From DATHTS01 sp965219305 (GTDB lineage Bacteria; Acidobacteriota; Blastocatellia; Pyrinomonadales; Pyrinomonadaceae): DNA of 64,000 bases. A model generated the notes under the pieces. It saw only the letters and a program-made list of their open reading frames with translations. It was not told the origin of the DNA and made no database searches. A program made the translations under genes and the position numbers. Where the stretch lies: the NCBI GenBank assembly GCA_965219305.1, contig OZ244725.1:3844001-3908000 (forward strand), given 5' to 3'. Below, piece after piece: positions 24,932-33,626 of this stretch. The first letter of the stretch is position 1. Each line of letters begins with the position of its first letter.

Positions 24932-25756
24932 ATGGAAAAAAAAGAAAAAGAAATCGTCCGTGAAGAAATAAAAGTCGAGCGCGAAGGCATTTTGTCACAG
25001 CTTGAAGAGTGGCTCGAAACGCCGATGATTGTTTTGAGTTTGGTCTGGCTCGCGCTTTTTATAATCGAGATTTTGTGGGATCTCAGCCCGTTTCTCGAAG
25101 CGATTGGCGTTGTTATTTGGGGCGTTTTTATTCTCGACTTCGCGCTGAAATTTTTTCTTGCGCCGAAGAAGATCGAGTATTTGAAAAACAATTGGCTGAT
25201 CGCCATTTCGCTGATTTTGCCGGCGTTGCGCGTGTTTCGTGTTTTCAGCGTATTCCGTATTTTTCAAGCGACACGCGCCGCCCGAGGTTTGCGTCTTGTG
25301 CGTCTGCTCGGTTCTCTAAATATCGGAATGAGCGCGCTCGGCGACAGCTTTCGGCGGCGCGGTTTTAAATATGTTTTGGTCGTAACTTTGATCGTAATGT
25401 TCGGCGGCGCGGGTTTAATGCTCGCCTTCGAATCGGCGGCGGATGCGCCGGGCGGTTTCAAAACTTACGGCGAATCGCTCTGGTGGACGGCGATGCTGAT
25501 GACGACTTTGGGCGGCGCATACGTTCCGCAAACCGTCGAAGGACGCATTCTAAACTTCATCCTTGCGCTCTACGCTTTCGTTTCATTCGGTTACATTACG
25601 GCGACCCTGGCGACATTTTTCGTCGAAAGAGATGCAATAAAACGTGAAGAAGAAAAAGAACCGATCAAACCGACGATTGCCGAAGTTCACACGGAAATCG
25701 CGGAAATGAGAAAAGAAATTATGCAGATTTTGAGCGACAAACAAACGCAAAACTAA
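24932..25756 (+). CDS. Voltage-gated-type ion channel with atypical selectivity filter
   Basis: The 274-residue protein has the six-helix channel pattern: S1 about 31-50, S2 56-80, then an Arg-rich S4-like stretch (RVFRVFSVFRIFQATRAARG) followed by GLRLVRLL. The pore part is YGESLWWTAMLMTTLGGAYVP. A normal K+ channel has TVGYGD at this place; here it is TTLGGAY, so ion choice cannot be assumed. A charged C-terminal coiled-coil-like tail follows. Its 3' end is 3 bp from the convergent UvrC-like gene. Confidence 0.82.
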   Translation: MEKKEKEIVREEIKVEREGILSQLEEWLETPMIVLSLVWLALFIIEILWDLSPFLEAIGVVIWGVFILDFALKFFLAPKKIEYLKNNWLIAISLILPALRVFRVFSVFRIFQATRAARGLRLVRLLGSLNIGMSALGDSFRRRGFKYVLVVTLIVMFGGAGLMLAFESAADAPGGFKTYGESLWWTAMLMTTLGGAYVPQTVEGRILNFILALYAFVSFGYITATLATFFVERDAIKREEEKEPIKPTIAEVHTEIAEMRKEIMQILSDKQTQN

Positions 25757-25759
25757 AAA

Positions 25760-27376
25760 TCACAAATTTCTCAAAGGCTGCAAATCTTGCGCGTCGCCGT
25801 TCGGGTCGTCGTAGCGAATCGGCACGATCGGCGGTTTGATGATTTTCTCGCCGCTCGCTTTGAAATTCTGCAAATCCTTAAAAATAATTTCCGCAATTCG
25901 CGCATCGAAACTTTCGATCAAATCTGTCAGGGAAACTTCTTTTAATTTTCTGATCGAACCGAATTTCTGCAAAACTTCGCGCCGCATCTTTTCGTCTAAA
26001 CTCGGCAAAACAGAAGCGAGTTCGTAAAAATGCGAAAAATCTCGTCGCGTGCGATGAGCCGAATTCGCCACATTGTGCGCTTCGTCTCGGATTTGCTGGA
26101 GAATCAGACACGCTTCGGAATCTTTTTCAAACAAAATCTTTTCGCCCGTTTCGGTTAAAAAATGCGAGATTTCACCGTGCTGTTTCGGCGGTTTGACGGC
26201 GGAAATTACGAAAAAATTTCTGTCTTTAGAATTTTTCAACGCTTTTAACGCAGCATTTAATTGCGAATTTCCGCCGTCAATCAAAAGTAAATCCGGCGCA
26301 TTTCCTTTATCGTCAAAACGAAATTCGATTGATTTTTCAAGCGTTTTCGGTTCGCTCGTTTCGTCTAACTGCCAGAATTTATATCGTTCGGCAGAAAACT
26401 TCCCGTTTTCCCAGACGACACACGCGCCGACGGAATTTGTGCCGGAAATATGCGCGACATCGAACGCTTCGATGCGTTTCGGCATTCGTTTGAGTTTGAA
26501 AGTCCGCTTGATCTCTTTCTGCAAATCCTTAAACGAAATCGTCGGACTGATATTTTTCAAATCGAATTCGTGCTTGTTACGCTCGATCGCCCAGCCGACG
26601 GTTTTCTTTTTGTTATTTTCGCTGATTACCGTGATTTTCACCTTGCGATTCTCACGTCTTGAAAGCATTTCGGAAAAATTCTTTCGATTCGGAAAATCAA
26701 TGGAAACACGAATTTCTAAAGGCGCGTGAAATTTGTAAAATTGCGGGAGAATTTGCTCGAAAACTTGCGCGTCGGAAAGTTCATTTTCAAAAACAAAAAC
26801 TGTCCTGCCGAGATTTTTTCGCCCGCGCATCGTTACGAGATACGCGAAAATTTTGTCGTCTTTCCGTTCGATTCGCCAACTGTCCGTCGCATTATCAAGC
26901 CACAAAATCCAATCATTTTTCGCCCAGAAATCTTCGATAGTTTGCAGTTTGTCGCGCCATTTGGTTGCCGTTTCAAAATCTAAAATTTCGGCGAATTTTT
27001 CGATCCTTTCCAAGATTTTATTTTTTAATTCCTCATTTTCCTTTCTCAAAAAAAGCCGCAAAAGTTCGACCGTTTCTAAATATTCCTTTTCACCGCAAAG
27101 ATTTCGGGCGCACGGTGCAACGCATCTTTTCGCGTAAAACTGCGGACACGGAACGGTAAAATTCCCGTCAATTTCAATCGTGCAGTTTCGCAATTTAAAT
27201 AATTTGTCCAGAAAATTTATAAAAAATCTCACGCCCGTCTCCGGCAAAAACGCGCCGAAATATTCCGCGCTGTCGTTTTCGATTTTTCTCGTAACGAGCA
27301 GACGCGGAAATTTTTCGTTTGTGATCTTCAAATGCGGATAAAGACTTTGCGCGGAAATGTCGAAACTATTTTTCAT
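25760..27376 (-). CDS. UvrC-like protein lacking the GIY-YIG nuclease domain
   Basis: The 538-residue protein begins where the GIY-YIG domain of UvrC normally ends (LYPHLKITNEKFPRLLVTRKI). It keeps the Cys-rich segment PCPQFYAKRCVAPCARNLCG, a UVR helix (ILERIEKFAEILDFETATKWRDKLQ) and the RNase H-like 5' nuclease domain (IEAFDVAHISGTNSVGACVV, APDLLLIDGGNSQLNAAL, RDEAHNVANSAHRTRR). It also keeps the C-terminal helix-hairpin-helix (LPSLDEKMRREVLQKFGSIRKLKEVS). The 3' incision nuclease is thus absent. The upstream frame holds no GIY-YIG remnant; it is the end of the ligase gene. Start ATG 27376 overlaps that gene by 11 bp, so the two are coupled. Confidence 0.88.
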   Translation of the reverse strand: MKNSFDISAQSLYPHLKITNEKFPRLLVTRKIENDSAEYFGAFLPETGVRFFINFLDKLFKLRNCTIEIDGNFTVPCPQFYAKRCVAPCARNLCGEKEYLETVELLRLFLRKENEELKNKILERIEKFAEILDFETATKWRDKLQTIEDFWAKNDWILWLDNATDSWRIERKDDKIFAYLVTMRGRKNLGRTVFVFENELSDAQVFEQILPQFYKFHAPLEIRVSIDFPNRKNFSEMLSRRENRKVKITVISENNKKKTVGWAIERNKHEFDLKNISPTISFKDLQKEIKRTFKLKRMPKRIEAFDVAHISGTNSVGACVVWENGKFSAERYKFWQLDETSEPKTLEKSIEFRFDDKGNAPDLLLIDGGNSQLNAALKALKNSKDRNFFVISAVKPPKQHGEISHFLTETGEKILFEKDSEACLILQQIRDEAHNVANSAHRTRRDFSHFYELASVLPSLDEKMRREVLQKFGSIRKLKEVSLTDLIESFDARIAEIIFKDLQNFKASGEKIIKPPIVPIRYDDPNGDAQDLQPLRNL

Positions 27377-28979
27377 AATTTTCCAGCAATTTGTGAATCG
27401 TGTCGAGCGAATCAGCATCTTTGATCGTTTTGTCTTCGCGCCAGCGCAGGATTCTGGGGAAACGAACCGCCACGCCGGATTTGTGGCGGGTGGATTTTTG
27501 GAGACCTTCAAATGCGAGTTCAAAGACGAGTTTCGGCGTGACGCTTCGGACGGGACCGAAAGTTTCTTTTGTGTTTCGGCGCACGAAATTATCAACGCGG
27601 CGAATTTCTTTGTCGGTCAAACCGGAATATGCTTTGGCGAACGGGACGAGTTCTTCCGTGTCGTTCCAGACAGCGAAGGTGTAATCGGTGTAAAGCCCGG
27701 AGCGTTTGCCCGTGCCTTTTTGCGCGTATAAAAGCACCGCGTCAATCGTGAACGGATCAATTTTCCATTTCCACCAATCGCCGCGCTGACGACCGACGCG
27801 GACCGGTGATTCGAGATGTTTGAGCATAAATCCCTCGACTCTGCGGCTGCGGCTTTCTTCGCGTTTTTCTTCCAAATCTTCCCAGCTTTTCGCCGTCACG
27901 ATCTCCGTCGGGCGAAATGTTTTCTGCGTTTCTTCGGGCAAATTACTCGTAACTTTTTCGAGCAGTTTTCGCCTTTCTTTCAAAGGTTTCGGGCGAATGT
28001 CTTCGCCTTCAAATTCTAAAATATCGTAGCACTGCAAAATCACGGGAACTTCGGCGAGAAGTTTTTTGCCGACGGTTTTGCGTCCGATTCTTCTTTGAAG
28101 TTCGTTGAACGGCAGAACATTTTCGTCGCGGAACGGCAGAATCTCGCCGTCTAAAACCGTTCCGTTTTCGAGCGATTCGGCGGCGTTTGCGATTTCGGGA
28201 AAGCGTTCGGTTATCAGGTCTTCGCCGCGCGACCAGATGAAAACTTCGCCCTCGCGTTTGATGACCTGAGCGCGGATTCCGTCCCATTTCCATTCGGCTT
28301 GCCATTCGGAAATGTCGCCCAAATCTTTCAGAGGAAAATCAATTTGATGCGCGAGATGAAACGGGAACGGACGCGCGATCGGCGTTTCGTCCGCGTCGAG
28401 TTCGGGCGAAATTACCGATTCAAAAAATTCGGCGGTCGGTTCCCAATGTCCCATTAAACGAAGCGCGATCACGTCAACTTCCAGACCGCTGGTTTCGGCG
28501 AGCGCGCGCATTACTAAACGCTGCGAAACGCCGAGGCGGAAACTTCCCGAAATCAGTTTGTTGAAGATCAGACGCTGCGTGTAATTCATTGACTGCCAGC
28601 TGCTGACGACTTCTTCATACTGCGTCGCTTCGTCGGCTTTTTTAAGCGGCAAAAGTCTTTTTTCGACCAGAATATTAAGCGGCGTTTCGTCCGTGCGGTC
28701 GTTGTTCGGCAGCAGAAGCGCAATCGTTTCCGCCGTGTCGCCGACCGTATCGCGCGATTCTTCAAACAGCCATTCGGGAATTTCAGCAAGCTGCATTCCC
28801 CATTCTTTCAACTTTTTCGACGGCACGATCTGTTTCGGTTTTCTGCCCGACAAAAAATACAACGCCCACGCCGCATTTTCCGGTGCGGCATTGGTGAAAT
28901 ATTCCTTCATTACCGCGATCTTTTCGTTGGTTTTGTTGGTTTGGTCAATTTCCGTGTAAAGTTCGGTGAATAATTTCAT
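27366..28979 (-). CDS. ATP-dependent DNA ligase of the LigC/cisplatin-response type
   Basis: The 537-residue protein has an N-terminal helical DNA-binding domain (about 1-200) and a ligase core. K231 in EWKWDGIRAQ is the AMP-accepting Lys of motif I. Other motifs are GTVLDGEILPF (III/IIIa region), EGFMLKH (IV) and WWKWKIDPFTIDAVLLYAQKG (V), and the OB-fold follows. I recall this architecture from the ligase operon with Lhr helicase, metallophosphoesterase and exonuclease. Its exonuclease is in this window, 6 kb away, on the same strand. It overlaps the UvrC-like gene. Confidence 0.92.
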   Translation of the reverse strand: MKLFTELYTEIDQTNKTNEKIAVMKEYFTNAAPENAAWALYFLSGRKPKQIVPSKKLKEWGMQLAEIPEWLFEESRDTVGDTAETIALLLPNNDRTDETPLNILVEKRLLPLKKADEATQYEEVVSSWQSMNYTQRLIFNKLISGSFRLGVSQRLVMRALAETSGLEVDVIALRLMGHWEPTAEFFESVISPELDADETPIARPFPFHLAHQIDFPLKDLGDISEWQAEWKWDGIRAQVIKREGEVFIWSRGEDLITERFPEIANAAESLENGTVLDGEILPFRDENVLPFNELQRRIGRKTVGKKLLAEVPVILQCYDILEFEGEDIRPKPLKERRKLLEKVTSNLPEETQKTFRPTEIVTAKSWEDLEEKREESRSRRVEGFMLKHLESPVRVGRQRGDWWKWKIDPFTIDAVLLYAQKGTGKRSGLYTDYTFAVWNDTEELVPFAKAYSGLTDKEIRRVDNFVRRNTKETFGPVRSVTPKLVFELAFEGLQKSTRHKSGVAVRFPRILRWREDKTIKDADSLDTIHKLLENYEK

Positions 28980-29037
28980 AAAATTTCTGCCCGTTATTTA
29001 TTATGAAAATTCTTTGCGGAGAAAACAAACGCGGTTT

Positions 29038-31410
29038 TCAGCGCGGTTTTTTTCTTTCGTCAATTTTGCGGTTCAGCATCTCAAGATAATAGTCGCGGAA
29101 AACGCGGTCTGGAAGTTCGAGTTGATAATTGATTTCGTCGCGGATTTTCTGCGCTTCGGCGGATAATTCGAGAGCGAGTTCGACGTGACCGCGCACGGCG
29201 GCGACTGCCGCGAAGCCGTCGAGACAGAGAGCCGCGCCGTAAATATCGCCGTCCATATTGTTTTCTTTCGCCGTCTGAAAATGTTTCTCCGCCAATTCGC
29301 CGCCGCCTTCCATAACAGCCAACACGCCGAGATTGAAGTATGCTCCGACAAACGGGCGTTTCAGACCGCGCCGGTTTATTATTTTCAATGATTCTTCGGT
29401 CAATTCACGCGCCGCCTGCCAATTTTTTTGCAGTTTTTTCGTTTCGCTTAAACCGACGATAACGGAAAGCGTCAGAGCGTCTTCACCCGATGCGCGTCCG
29501 GCTTCGAGGGCGCGTTCGAAAAATGTTTCCGCCGCTTCGACATTTCCGTTCAAATACGCAATCATTCCGAGACCGTTTTCGGCGATCGCGCGAAAATAAT
29601 CGTCGTCGAGAAGTCCGGCAAGCCGCAGAATTTCGCGGTTGAAAATTTCGGCGGCGGCGAAATCGCCACGTCTCGAAGCGATGATCGCCGCGCCTTTGTT
29701 CGCGGCTGCTAACAGACGCGGGTTGCTTTTTCGTCCTTTTGTCAAAGCATTTTTTATGTGCGCGCTTCCTTCGTCAAAAAAACCGCGCGTCGCCCAGAAA
29801 TGACACATTGCGGCTGCCGTCCGCAGATATTTTTCGTCATTGCAATTTTCGAAAAAAGCGAGCGTGAGACGCATATTTTCGTTTTCAATTTGAAATTTGG
29901 AATACGCTTCGGCGGCATTTTGCGTTCGAATTTGCGGTTCCGTAAGTTCGGCGACTTCGAGATAATAATCGGCGTGGTTTTGCCGAATTTTTTCAAAGTT
30001 TTCGCTGTGCGCGAACTTTTCGAAGGCGAATTCGCGGATCGCTTCGAGAAAACGAAAACGCATTTCGCCGCTTATCGTTTCATCGGCGTTCAGCAGATTT
30101 TGTTCCGTCAGCATCTCGATCAGTTCCAGAACGCCGCCATCGGACATTTGAAAATCTTCGGCAAAAACGGCTTCCGCCGCTTCGAGCGTAAATCCGCTGG
30201 AGAAAACCGCGAGCGATTCGAAAAAACGTTTTTCGTCCTTTTTCAAAAGTTTGTAACTCCAATCAATCGCGGCGCGCATCGTCTGTTGGCGGGCGGGCAT
30301 ATCGCGCGTTTTTCCCGTTAAAAAATTCAGTTGATTTTCGAGCCTTTCCAAAATCGTGCGCGGCGGCAGCAGACGAATTCGCGCGGCGGCGAGTTCGATG
30401 GCGAGCGGCAAACCTTCGAGCCGTCGGCAAATTTCAGCGATCAAAAGAGCGTTTTCGTCCGTCAGCTCGAAATCGGTTTTGATGCGGCGGGCACGTTCGA
30501 CAAAGAGCCGGACGGCGGCATATTCGATCAATTCTTCCGGCAGTTTTTCTTTGGCGGGAAGCGCGAGCGGCGGAACCTGAAATTCGCGTTCGAGTTTCAG
30601 AAAAAGACGAGAACGGCTCGTAACTAATAATTTCAATTTCGGCAAAGATAGCGAGAATGCTGAAATATCATTTGCGGCATCGGCGACCTGTTCGAAGTTA
30701 TCCAAAATCAGCAAAATTTCTTTATCGCGCAGAAAGTTTTTTAACGAATCCGCAATGCTGTTTTTACTTGATTCAGTAACACCAAAAATCTGCGCGACGG
30801 TCGGAATTACTGCGCTGTGATTTCTTACGGACGAAAGATCAACGAAGAAAACTCCGTCGGCAAATTCGTCCTTGATCTGTTCGCCGATTATCTGAGCCAG
30901 AGAAGTTTTGCCCGCGCCGCCGATTCCGGTCAAGGTCAAAATCGGCGTATCTTTCCGGCGCAGAAGATTTTTAATTACGGAAATTTCTCGTTCACGCCCA
31001 AAAAGCGAGTTTTCCGGCGATTCGATTTCTTCTTCAATGACGCGCGTTTGAGTTTGTTGGCTGACGACAATTTCGTATCTGATTTCCGGCGCGACCGGCG
31101 CGACGAAACGATAACCTTTGCGCGGCAGAGTTTCAATAAATTTGTTATTTTCGTTTTCGTTTAATGACTTTCGCAGAACGGCGATGTGATGCGAAAGATT
31201 TGATTCTTCGACGAAAGTTTCCGCCCAGACCTTTTCTAAAATTTCGTCTTTTGAAAGAAGCCGTCCGGCATTTTCGATAAAAAACGCGAGAAGTTCGCAG
31301 GTTTTCGGCGGCAGCGGAATATATTCGCCGCCGCTATTTCGTCTGAGTGTTTTTTCGCCTGCGTCGAAGACGAAATCGCCGAATATAAAAACCTTTCGTT
31401 CGGAAGTCAT
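29038..31410 (-). CDS. Winged-helix regulator with NB-ARC ATPase and TPR repeats
   Basis: The 790-residue protein starts with an OmpR-type winged helix (about 8-103: FGDFVFDAGEKTLRRN, VEESNLSHHIAVLRKSL, IETLPRKGYRFVAPV). An NTPase module follows, with Walker A GIGGAGKT at 162-169 and Walker B-like ILLILDNFEQ near 232. Then come SRSRL and GLPLAIELAAARIRLLPP. The C-terminal third is TPR-like. It is an AfsR/MalT-style regulator whose ATPase gates DNA binding. It is divergent from the small HTH protein gene, suggesting a shared promoter region and possible control of the protease cluster there. Confidence 0.92.
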   Translation of the reverse strand: MTSERKVFIFGDFVFDAGEKTLRRNSGGEYIPLPPKTCELLAFFIENAGRLLSKDEILEKVWAETFVEESNLSHHIAVLRKSLNENENNKFIETLPRKGYRFVAPVAPEIRYEIVVSQQTQTRVIEEEIESPENSLFGREREISVIKNLLRRKDTPILTLTGIGGAGKTSLAQIIGEQIKDEFADGVFFVDLSSVRNHSAVIPTVAQIFGVTESSKNSIADSLKNFLRDKEILLILDNFEQVADAANDISAFSLSLPKLKLLVTSRSRLFLKLEREFQVPPLALPAKEKLPEELIEYAAVRLFVERARRIKTDFELTDENALLIAEICRRLEGLPLAIELAAARIRLLPPRTILERLENQLNFLTGKTRDMPARQQTMRAAIDWSYKLLKKDEKRFFESLAVFSSGFTLEAAEAVFAEDFQMSDGGVLELIEMLTEQNLLNADETISGEMRFRFLEAIREFAFEKFAHSENFEKIRQNHADYYLEVAELTEPQIRTQNAAEAYSKFQIENENMRLTLAFFENCNDEKYLRTAAAMCHFWATRGFFDEGSAHIKNALTKGRKSNPRLLAAANKGAAIIASRRGDFAAAEIFNREILRLAGLLDDDYFRAIAENGLGMIAYLNGNVEAAETFFERALEAGRASGEDALTLSVIVGLSETKKLQKNWQAARELTEESLKIINRRGLKRPFVGAYFNLGVLAVMEGGGELAEKHFQTAKENNMDGDIYGAALCLDGFAAVAAVRGHVELALELSAEAQKIRDEINYQLELPDRVFRDYYLEMLNRKIDERKKPR

Positions 31411-31509
31411 TCGGAAAAAATTCGGAATTTATACAAGACTAAGGCGCACCGTTTTTACTATAAAAAAGATGCGCCGGAAAATCTTGTTTTCGGTCAAATT
31501 ATAACACGA

Positions 31510-31782
31510 ATGAAAATCAAACGGCGAACAAAAATTATCAGCCAAACCGAGCGTCAGTTTTCGATTGCGCTCAAACGTCAGCCGGTTCGTTTTTTCTGCG
31601 CGTCGTGCGGCGAACAAGCTGAAATGCTCTCCATCAACGAAGCGACAAAACGCTGCAATACGACGTGGCGGGAAATTGTTCGCTTGATCGAAACGGGCGA
31701 GATTCATTCGGGAGAAATCGGCGGCGAAATTTTTATCTGCGCCGCATCAATAAAAAAAGGAAAAGATTCAAATGAAAAATAA
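31510..31782 (+). CDS. Small HTH protein with Cys motif, 90 aa
   Basis: The protein begins MKIKRRTKIISQTERQFSIAL and carries FFCASCGEQAEML followed by an excisionase/MerR-like helix-turn-helix (SINEATKRCNTTWREIVRLIETGEIHSG). I have seen this arrangement often in acidobacterial genomes but know no defined role. Its stop overlaps the start of the C1 peptidase gene by 11 bp, so the two are coupled. It is divergent from the large winged-helix regulator. Confidence 0.78.
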   Translation: MKIKRRTKIISQTERQFSIALKRQPVRFFCASCGEQAEMLSINEATKRCNTTWREIVRLIETGEIHSGEIGGEIFICAASIKKGKDSNEK

Positions 31783-32977
31783 TATAAAAATAACATTTCT
31801 AACGTCTTTGATAACGTTATTATTGGTTTTAACGGGATTTGGGCAGATCAAACGTGATGCCGAGCTAAGTCCGTCCGAGCGTCAGGCGACGACTTCGGTG
31901 CAGGATCAACTGACAACATCAAGAAAAATGATTCTCGATAAAAACCTGAATTTTAGAGTCGGTTTAACGGGAGTTTCTGATCTTGACTTGAAACGGCTGA
32001 CCGGAAATTTGGTGTCGCCCGATATTATGCAGATTGCCGCCAATCAAAATCAGAAAGCCGCGCTGATTTTGGGCATCAACGCCGTAGATTTGCTGAACCG
32101 GAAAACAATAGAAAATATTGATTTTGATAAAGTTCTTCTGAAAAAAATTAATCTTGCTAAGACGATGCCGCAACTTGAAATCGATCGTTTCGGCAAAGTA
32201 ACCGATAAAAACAAGAAGTCAACAGGCGGCAACGGCGATTCCACACAAAAACCGCCGGTTACGCCGCCACCTTCCGCTAATTGCTATGTCGCTTCAAAAC
32301 GCTGTGATTATCGCGTCGGCAAAACGACCGTTCCGATTCGTTTTCAGCAGTGCGGCAATTGCTGGGCTTACGCCGTCGAAGGATTATATGAATACGGCGT
32401 TCTCAAAAATACAGGTTACGGCATTGATTCTTCGGAACAATTTTTAGTTTCAAACGGCAACGCGGGAAATTGCGACGGCGGATATATTGACAAGGCGGCG
32501 AAATTTCTAGAAAGTTTCGGCGCAATGAAGGAAAAAGATTTTCCCGACACCGGCACGAACGGCAAACCGCTGCCCGATTTAATTGTGACGTATCCGTATG
32601 TCGGTTACAATCCAATTATTACGTGGGGTTTCATTGATTCGGGCAAAGCTCAGCCGAGCGTTGACGACATAAAAAAAGCGATCGTCGCACACGGCACGGT
32701 CGCGGCGGCGATTACCGCGACCGACGCATTTAAGAATTACAACGACGGCATTTTCGACGAAAATGCATCCGGCAAAACCAATCACGCAATTATGATCGTC
32801 GGTTGGGACGACGATAAAGGTGCGTGGATCATCCGCAATTCTTGGGGAACAAATTGGGGAATTACTGCCGATTACGGTAAAGAGAGAGGTTATGCGTATG
32901 TTAAGTATAACTCGAATCAAGTAGGCAAATATGCAATTTTCGCAGTTGCCGATAAAACCGCGCAGAAATCATACTGA
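31772..32977 (+). CDS. Secreted papain-like (C1) cysteine protease
   Basis: The 401-residue protein has a signal peptide (about 1-25, ending GFGQ), a propeptide-like region to about 165 and a mature protease. Visible are QCGNCWAY with nucleophile C197 and oxyanion Q193, NHAIMIVGW with H338, and IRNSWGTNWG with N356. This is a complete papain triad. The domain is short with a Pro-rich linker before it (KPPVTPPPSANC). It begins inside the preceding HTH gene; a hypothetical secreted protein follows directly. Confidence 0.92.
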   Translation: MKNNIKITFLTSLITLLLVLTGFGQIKRDAELSPSERQATTSVQDQLTTSRKMILDKNLNFRVGLTGVSDLDLKRLTGNLVSPDIMQIAANQNQKAALILGINAVDLLNRKTIENIDFDKVLLKKINLAKTMPQLEIDRFGKVTDKNKKSTGGNGDSTQKPPVTPPPSANCYVASKRCDYRVGKTTVPIRFQQCGNCWAYAVEGLYEYGVLKNTGYGIDSSEQFLVSNGNAGNCDGGYIDKAAKFLESFGAMKEKDFPDTGTNGKPLPDLIVTYPYVGYNPIITWGFIDSGKAQPSVDDIKKAIVAHGTVAAAITATDAFKNYNDGIFDENASGKTNHAIMIVGWDDDKGAWIIRNSWGTNWGITADYGKERGYAYVKYNSNQVGKYAIFAVADKTAQKSY

Positions 32978-32978
32978 A

Positions 32979-33611
32979 ATGAAAGTTCAAATAAAAAAAC
33001 GTCTAAAATACAGCACCGCGGCGATGATTGCAATCATCGCCGCAACTCTCTGTTTTCTAATGCCGACGAAAACTTCGGCGCAAAAAAAGGAAACAAAATT
33101 TACGAGCGTTTTTTCGTCCGTGCCGACGCTCGCCGCCAAAAACTGTAAAACCGACGACGCATATATCAGCGAAGGCGATGATTTCGGCAAAATCTGTCCG
33201 GGCAGCGGAAAATATAAAATTCTTTTGAGCGGTTCGGCTTCGCTGATTAATTACGGCGCGGTCGTTCCCAAAGGCGATTTTTCCGTTTACTTTTTTCCGC
33301 TCGAAAACGGCGCGGCGCAAAAGTTTGAACGCGCCGATCTGTTTCGCCAAAAAATCGCCGGTCAGATCGAGTGGCGGCTTGCCGACGGTGTGCCGTTCGC
33401 CGTCATTGTTCGCACTCGATTTTTCAACAATACAAAAGGCGCGAAATCTGCTAAAAATTCCGCAAAAGCGGTCGGTGATTTTGTCTTTGTGCGAGGATTA
33501 AAAGGATTCGAGAATTTACAGGAAGATTTAGATGCTGTGCACACCGCCTTTAATCCGTCTGAAAAGGCGCGGAAAATCGCCGATGAATTTTACGAACAAA
33601 AGAACAAATAA
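32979..33611 (+). CDS. Hypothetical exported protein, 210 aa
   Basis: The protein begins MKVQIKKRLKYSTAAM and has a hydrophobic segment ending near TKTSAQ, which suits a signal peptide. The mature part is basic with strands (YKILLSGSASLINYGAVV, DFSVYFFPLENGAAQKFERA). I do not recognise a family. It starts 1 bp after the C1 peptidase stop and is followed by an OmpA-like lipoprotein, so it may act with the protease or at the same envelope site. Confidence 0.65.
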   Translation: MKVQIKKRLKYSTAAMIAIIAATLCFLMPTKTSAQKKETKFTSVFSSVPTLAAKNCKTDDAYISEGDDFGKICPGSGKYKILLSGSASLINYGAVVPKGDFSVYFFPLENGAAQKFERADLFRQKIAGQIEWRLADGVPFAVIVRTRFFNNTKGAKSAKNSAKAVGDFVFVRGLKGFENLQEDLDAVHTAFNPSEKARKIADEFYEQKNK

Positions 33612-33626
33612 TGTTCTATAAAATTT

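Noticed and set aside
27377..27595. N-terminal extension of the UvrC-like protein
   Set aside because: The codons are antiparallel-phase overlap with the ligase C-terminus and contain no GIY-YIG residues.
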